A stretch of 37,274 nt of DNA, from assembly GCA_027859175.1 (NCBI GenBank), contig JAQIBG010000396.1, forward strand, positions 1-37,274, read 5' to 3'. Shown one piece after another: positions 33,801 to 37,274 of this stretch. Position 1 is the first letter of the stretch, and the number at the start of each line of letters is the position of its first letter. The position numbers and the translations under genes are program-made. The notes beneath the pieces are model-generated. The model worked only from the letters and a program-made list of their open reading frames with translations. It made no database searches and was not told the DNA's origin. The DNA comes from Planctomycetota bacterium. Lineage in GTDB: Bacteria; Planctomycetota; UBA11346.

Positions 33801-33866
33801 ACCACGGACCTGGATAACAGGCAGTTCGGCAACGGCGGCAGGGGGGCTCCGACGGGCTTTCGGCAT
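30825..33866 (-). CDS. uvrA: Excinuclease ABC subunit A with Lys/Ala-rich tail
   Basis: Damage-recognition ATPase of nucleotide excision repair, 1013 residues. First ATPase half: GPSGSGKSS Walker A (about 45-53), UvrB-binding region, zinc site CATC ... CPSC (about 270-300), signature LSGGEAQRIRLAS, Walker B VLDEPSIGLHQRD. Second half: GVSGAGKSS Walker A, zinc module CEACEGDGVKKVEMHF ... CEVCHGKRF, LSGGEAQRIKLS and ILDEPSTGLHFED. The last 54 residues are unlike normal UvrA: a basic tail of repeated Ala-Ala-Lys-Lys/Ser-Lys units (for example KAAAKKSAAKKASSKK), similar to histone H1 tails, which may add sequence-independent DNA contact. UvrC is encoded at 3631-4977, so the system seems complete except for UvrB outside the window. 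Confidence 0.97.
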   Translation of the reverse strand: MPKARRSPPAAVAELPVIQVRGAAEHNLKQVDLDIPKKRLVVFTGPSGSGKSSLAFDTIYAEGQRRYVESLSAYARQFLGQMEKPHYESIRGLAPTIAIEQKSASKNPRSTVGTITEVHDYLRVLWARCGTQHCHHCGAAVGKRSSEEIVDAILNLPQGSRLLVLAPKISARKGEYQDLFDRLRKGGFARVRIDGEERSLDDSIALNKKLKHSIEVVVDRLVVKDGIRSRLADSVETALREGEGKLMVAPHVRGTEKPPFAETFFSEHLYCATCDLSFPDLEPNSFSFNSPMGFCPSCNGLGTRAEVDVDKLIPEPSLSINDGAVLPWGALGDEERTAWHVEYRREVLRKLGVPCDKPWGKLSEKQRHIVLNGADKRVKVNWTTTNGEGAFNTRFDGVLGWLDRTLKETASEGRKARLARYFSTHNCSDCGGGRLRPESRSAQVGKRSLVEVAGMTIGEAQQFFDALKLNTAQRTIAEGVLREVQSRLRFLINVGLDYLTLDRSGPTLSGGEAQRIRLASQIGSELTGVLYVLDEPSIGLHQRDNRRLIETLQHLRDIGNSVLVVEHDEETIRAADFVVDFGPLAGELGGEIVYAGEVDGLIRKEGVITGDYLSGRKAITTPSTRRAGKGTAITVRGARANNLKNIDVSLPLGRFVCLTGVSGAGKSSLLNQILYPALGNHFNGADNTVGAHDGIDGLEHIDSVIAIDQQPIGRTPRSNPATYVKAWDEVRKIFSQTREAKLYGYSPSRFSFNVKGGRCEACEGDGVKKVEMHFLADVYVPCEVCHGKRFNEQTLRVHYKGNTIHDVLAMSVREAKICFDAHPRLSRILQTLIDVGLDYIRLGQPATTLSGGEAQRIKLSRELAKRSTGDTLYILDEPSTGLHFEDVRKLLDVLARLTDAGNTVVVIEHNLDIIKTADHIIDLGPEGGERGGTVVATGTPEQVAAVKASYTGQFLAEMFARTGNSAKPAATAPRSKKPAAPKAMTPKAAAKKSAAKKASSKKVAAKKSSKTKG

Positions 33867-33923
33867 GCTGATTCTCTCCGGGGCGGCAGTGTGTCAGCCT
33901 CGATTCGACAGGGAAGTGTCAAT

Positions 33924-33995
33924 ATGAACCTGCTCTGGCAGGCCGCCGACGGTAGCGTTACGCAGCACAGCGTGGCCTGTGTGGCGGCTTTTTTT
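33924..33995 (+). terminator. Terminator-like structure between uvrA and the LD-carboxypeptidase gene
   Basis: Outer stem GCCGCC (33942-33947) with GGCGGC (33983-33988), an inner hairpin CACAG/CTGTG (33966-33981), then a run of seven T (33989-33995) that overlaps the stop codon of the minus-strand gene. Oriented plus, it has no plus-strand gene upstream, except for tiny frames from about 33924. It may terminate a short divergent RNA, or be an accident of the sequence. Confidence 0.35.
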
Positions 33996-34875
33996 AGACG
34001 CTGGCTTGTTGGAGGGACCAGCTCGCTCCTGCCACCTGGAGTTCGGTCGGCACGGCTTGGCGCAGACTCAGGGGCTCGTCGTCGTGGCCGCAGGGGAAGC
34101 GCCACAGCGCCGGGATGCCGAGGCCGGCCGCGAGATCAGCGATGACGTCGCCATGGTCTGGCCCCGCGTAATCAGGGATCGGATCGTGCGGGAAGCTGCT
34201 GCCAACGATCCCACGAATTCCGTCGAGACAGCCCGCGGCGAGCAGTTGCAGCAGATCGCGCGCCACCGCATAGGGCCGTTCATCAATGTCTTCGACCACG
34301 AGAATACAGCCAGTCAGGTCGGGCATGAGCGGGGTGCCGACCAGGGCGGTGAGTACGCGTAGGCAGGCTGCAAAGCACGGACCGCTACCGTCCCCATCAT
34401 GTAAGGATATAACCTGGCTAACCTTATGATGTTCCCATGACTGCTCCTCGCCGCTTAGCGCTGCTATCAGCGAGGCTGAACTGCGTTCGGGAAACGCCTG
34501 TCCAGCGATCGGGCCGTAGCATCCGCCAAGCCCTTGGCCGAAGCGTAGGGCATGCAGGGCTGTGATGTCGCTATAGCCAATCAGTTGTGGCGGTTGCGGC
34601 CCATCGGGGCCGAGTGCCAGGGCCAATTCGATGGCACCATATCCGCCGCGCAGGGCCCAGATGGCCTGTGCGGTGTCGCAGGATGTACGCCAATCGGCGG
34701 CGCGGCGCTCTACCGGCAGCCACACGCCGGGACCCTGCGGGTCTGCCAGCAGAGGGCTGGCCTTGAGTTCCCAGCCCAATTGTTGGCAGATTGGCCCAAT
34801 GCGCTGCAGGGCTGCCGCGATCTGCTCGTCACTGGATGCCGCATATGCAGGGCATGAGAGTACACAATGCTGCAT
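33994..34875 (-). CDS. LD-carboxypeptidase (peptidase family U61/S66)
   Basis: Serine peptidase of 293 residues, related to LdcA, which removes D-Ala from L,D-tetrapeptides during peptidoglycan recycling in the cytoplasm. Motifs of the Ser-Glu-His triad: IGYSDITALH with the nucleophile Ser, ILVVEDIDERPY with Glu, and FPCGHDDEPLSL with His. RGGYGAIELA is another family segment. The start ATG 34875 was preferred over 34929. No signal peptide is present, consistent with a cytosolic enzyme. It runs opposite to the DUF4388 gene (119 bp apart). Confidence 0.9.
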   Translation of the reverse strand: MQHCVLSCPAYAASSDEQIAAALQRIGPICQQLGWELKASPLLADPQGPGVWLPVERRAADWRTSCDTAQAIWALRGGYGAIELALALGPDGPQPPQLIGYSDITALHALRFGQGLGGCYGPIAGQAFPERSSASLIAALSGEEQSWEHHKVSQVISLHDGDGSGPCFAACLRVLTALVGTPLMPDLTGCILVVEDIDERPYAVARDLLQLLAAGCLDGIRGIVGSSFPHDPIPDYAGPDHGDVIADLAAGLGIPALWRFPCGHDDEPLSLRQAVPTELQVAGASWSLQQASV

Positions 34876-34994
34876 GCTACTAGTCCTCGCAGGCGTTTCA
34901 CTGCGGTCAAGTGTGGCAGCGGTGCGCACAACCGTAGGTGAAACCCAGGTGCTTGCGTTGACAGTGATTGCGTGGGCTCCTAAGGTGCGCAGCG

Positions 34995-37274
34995 ATGGCT
35001 CTCAGCGGCAGTCTACGCACACTTTCGCTCCCCGAGATCTTTCAGACTCTCGGGCGCTCCAACGGCACCGGCGTTTTACGGCTGACCTCGGTCGACGGCC
35101 GTGTCGACGTGGTGTTCGATAATGGCGTGGTGCGCGACATGTTGCATCGCGGCAAAGACCGGATGTGGACCCTGATCGAACGTTTGGTGGCGATGGGTGT
35201 GGTTGGCCCGGAGGCCATGGACGCGTCGAGTTCGGGCAGTTTTGGCTCCATGCAGGCTTTGATTCTGCAGGGCCATCTGACCGAACAGCAGGCCGTTGAA
35301 GCGCTGCATGACCACACCTTTGATGAGTTATGTAATCTGTTTACTTGGGATAACGCGAACTTCGTGTTTATCGAAGACACCGCAGACGACGCCACCATCG
35401 TTCAGGCGCTCGACCAGGCGCGCAAACTCGATGTGAAAATTGAGGTCCAGGCCTTGCTGATGGAATCAGCGCGCCGCCTAGATGAATGGCATCAGGTTTT
35501 GCCTGACTTACCGCCCGATGATGCGGTGGTGGCGTTTGCGCCCGGCCGCGAGATGGAGCGCGAGCAGCGCTTCGGTGAGTACCCTGAACGCCCGGTCATG
35601 GCGATGATCGATGGCGTGCGCAGTATTGGCGAAATCACCTTCCATACCCCGATCACCCGCATGGATGTGCATTCGGTGTTGTACGATGCGGTGTGCGAAG
35701 GCGTGCTCGAGGTGCTCTCGGTTGATCAGATGGAGAGCCGCGGCAAGGCCCTGATTGAGAATCAAGACTTCGAGCGTGGCGCGCGTCTACTGCGAGCGTG
35801 TTTGAGTTTAGAGCCGGAGCGTAAGTCGGCGATGGGGTTGTTGGCCGAGGCTCTGGAGCATTCTGGTGACGGTGCCGAGGCGAGCGGTTGCTTTAGCCAA
35901 TTGGCGCTGAGTTATTTGGCCGAAGGCCATCAGGACGAAGCTGTACGGGCGGCTCGGCGCGCCAGCGAATTGGGCGCCACCGATTCGCAGCAATTGGTGC
36001 TGGTACGCTGTCTGCTTGAGTCGGGAGACACCGGGGCCGCGGTCGTTGAATTGATGGCGATTGCCGCCCGTTTGATGACGCAAGACCGGCTAGAGGATGC
36101 GCGCGGCACACTGCTCAAGGTTCTTCAACTCGACGCGGGCAATGAGGATGCGCGCCACGAATTGGCACAAATCCAATCGCGAACCAGTGGCGAGCACAGT
36201 GCTCAGGTTGTGGTGTGTGTTGAATGCGGCGCGTCCAATGATCGTGGCCAAAATTCTTGTTCCGAGTGCGGAGCACCGCTGCATCTGACATGCCGCAGCT
36301 GCAATCGGGCGGTGGCTATTTCCGACCGTATTTGCGTGTTTTGCGGCGTTAACCCGCACGTAGAGACCGTTGGCAAGGGTGGTGAGCTCATTGCCCCGAG
36401 CACAACGACCCTGATCCGCAAAGAAGATGTTGGGTCTGGCAAGCACGATTCGGTGCGGGCCCGGATGGGCGCAGCCAAGGCTGCTGAGGCCGAGTCGCGC
36501 TATGCTGACGCCCTGGCAATTTGGAAAGATCTATCGCTTGGGCAGGAGGATAATCGCCGACTGCAACGGCACATCCGTCAGCTCGAGGGCCTCGTTCACG
36601 ACAGTGAAGTAGAGAGCCTAATTGAGCGCGGTCACAACCTGCGGCACAAGCGACGTTATCACGCCGCATTGGCATCTTACCAGCGCGCCCAACGTGCGAT
36701 TGCGCTTGATGATCCCCGTTCACAACGTTTGCGCGACCTGATTGTTTCGACTCGTAAGAGCAGTCAGTTTACCAGTCTCATTTATGGTGTGGCCGTTGCG
36801 CTGCTGTTGGTGGTTGGGTGGCTGGTTGTGCAGCCGATCTACGAATTGCGCGGTTTTAAGAAGCGTGTCGAAACCTTGGAGCGTCAAGTAAGTGATCACA
36901 TTGCCAGAGCGGTGTCACCTAATGATTTTGTCCAACTCAGCGCCTTGGTGCCAGATTCCTTAGGAGCCGAGGCCGATAGGCTCGGTGAGGAAGCGCGTAT
37001 TGTTTTCGACGCACTGCGCGCCCGCATTGAGGCTACGCGCCTGCGCTTGGGAAAACAAACGCTCGATGATATCGAAACCCAAATTGATGCCGGGAGTTGG
37101 TCAGGGGCCATCACTGCGATTGACGATTTCCGACGCATCTTCGGCGGCGGTGTCGATCCCGACCGCCGGCAGCGCCTCGAAGACTTGATCGACGAAAGAC
37201 GGAAACTTCAGGGGCAAGCGCCGGCACGTCTGGCGGAGATTGAGGGCCGAGTAGCAAGTGATGAGCTTGAGCTG
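34995..37274 (+). CDS. Large DUF4388-TPR-zinc ribbon membrane protein, 3' end beyond the window
   Basis: The frame is open from ATG 34995 through the last base, giving at least 760 residues. Parts in order: a DUF4388/PATAN-like N-terminal domain (LRTLSLPEIFQTLGRSNGTG, then VLRLTSVDGRVDVVFDNGVV); a helical region; TPR-like repeats (about 235-400; LIENQDFERGARLLRACLSL, RLEDARGTLLKVLQLDAG); a double zinc ribbon at about 408-452 (CVECG, CSECG, CRSC, CVFCG); another TPR segment (YHAALASYQRAQRAIALD); one transmembrane helix (about 592-615, SLIYGVAVALLLVVGWLVV); and a coiled C-terminal part. DUF4388 domains occur in two-component and polarity proteins of myxobacteria and relatives. This suggests a signalling scaffold, perhaps linked to the MglA/roadblock operon at the other end of the window. 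Confidence 0.85.
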   Translation, partial: MALSGSLRTLSLPEIFQTLGRSNGTGVLRLTSVDGRVDVVFDNGVVRDMLHRGKDRMWTLIERLVAMGVVGPEAMDASSSGSFGSMQALILQGHLTEQQAVEALHDHTFDELCNLFTWDNANFVFIEDTADDATIVQALDQARKLDVKIEVQALLMESARRLDEWHQVLPDLPPDDAVVAFAPGREMEREQRFGEYPERPVMAMIDGVRSIGEITFHTPITRMDVHSVLYDAVCEGVLEVLSVDQMESRGKALIENQDFERGARLLRACLSLEPERKSAMGLLAEALEHSGDGAEASGCFSQLALSYLAEGHQDEAVRAARRASELGATDSQQLVLVRCLLESGDTGAAVVELMAIAARLMTQDRLEDARGTLLKVLQLDAGNEDARHELAQIQSRTSGEHSAQVVVCVECGASNDRGQNSCSECGAPLHLTCRSCNRAVAISDRICVFCGVNPHVETVGKGGELIAPSTTTLIRKEDVGSGKHDSVRARMGAAKAAEAESRYADALAIWKDLSLGQEDNRRLQRHIRQLEGLVHDSEVESLIERGHNLRHKRRYHAALASYQRAQRAIALDDPRSQRLRDLIVSTRKSSQFTSLIYGVAVALLLVVGWLVVQPIYELRGFKKRVETLERQVSDHIARAVSPNDFVQLSALVPDSLGAEADRLGEEARIVFDALRARIEATRLRLGKQTLDDIETQIDAGSWSGAITAIDDFRRIFGGGVDPDRRQRLEDLIDERRKLQGQAPARLAEIEGRVASDELEL

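Noticed and set aside
33867-33993. LexA/SOS box upstream of uvrA
   Set aside because: Neither a CTGT-N8-ACAG nor a GAAC-N4-GTTC pattern is seen in the gap.

Overview
The window looks like a piece of chromosome from a G+C-rich, diderm (Gram-negative type) bacterium. The outer membrane is implied by a TolC-type channel, a C-terminal-Phe beta-barrel protein and several lipobox lipoproteins. The gene set (MglA-type GTPase with roadblock proteins, a DUF4388/PATAN-TPR protein, a DUF6268-like barrel, parallel beta-helix lipoproteins, an AraC/phytanoyl-CoA dioxygenase pair, a short UvrC) is most reminiscent of Planctomycetota or another PVC/Myxococcota-like lineage. That assignment is inference from gene content only. 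Most of the window is ordinary, tightly packed chromosome with many 1-14 bp gene overlaps.

Layout. 1-1822 (minus): a TPR-roadblock protein, a stand-alone roadblock protein and a truncated MglA-type GTPase form a small polarity/signalling operon. 2052-4977 (plus): a diacylglycerol-kinase-like lipid kinase, a HEAT-type lipoprotein and a reduced UvrC are translationally coupled. 5114-5719: Mn-type superoxide dismutase with a strong terminator. 5924-10884: a four-gene MacAB-TolC-like export operon (outer membrane factor, lipoprotein adaptor, ATPase, FtsX-type permease), followed by a SAM methyltransferase and an SGNH hydrolase. 12276-13889 (minus): beta-helix lipoprotein. 14129-17136: a MltF-like lytic transglycosylase gene and a coupled cation-diffusion-facilitator gene, carrying five single-base frameshifts between them. 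17133-22836: MFS transporter, YecH-like protein, beta-helix/pectate-lyase-like protein, AraC regulator divergent from a PhyH dioxygenase, and a CARDB lipoprotein.

The clearest accessory region is 23.1-27.97 kb, between a tRNA-Asn gene (with its terminator) and a DUF1232 gene (with its terminator). It carries a CsoR/RcnR-type metal-sensing repressor behind two near-perfect C6-N-G6 operator palindromes, a HupE/UreJ-type metal permease, a membrane-anchored periplasmic protein, a His-tailed lipoprotein and a DMT-family transporter with 25 histidines in its last 62 residues. It ends in a 5'-truncated large serine recombinase and its usual small partner gene. A 12-bp direct repeat (23219-23230 and 27961-27972) brackets it. 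The simplest reading is a mobilised metal (Ni/Co/Zn/Cu) homeostasis cassette, with the exact metal unresolved. This is the best candidate for a poorly described system here.

The right end returns to core genes: folC, a DUF6268-like barrel, uvrA with a histone-H1-like Lys/Ala tail, an LD-carboxypeptidase, and a large DUF4388-TPR-zinc ribbon membrane protein that runs off the window.
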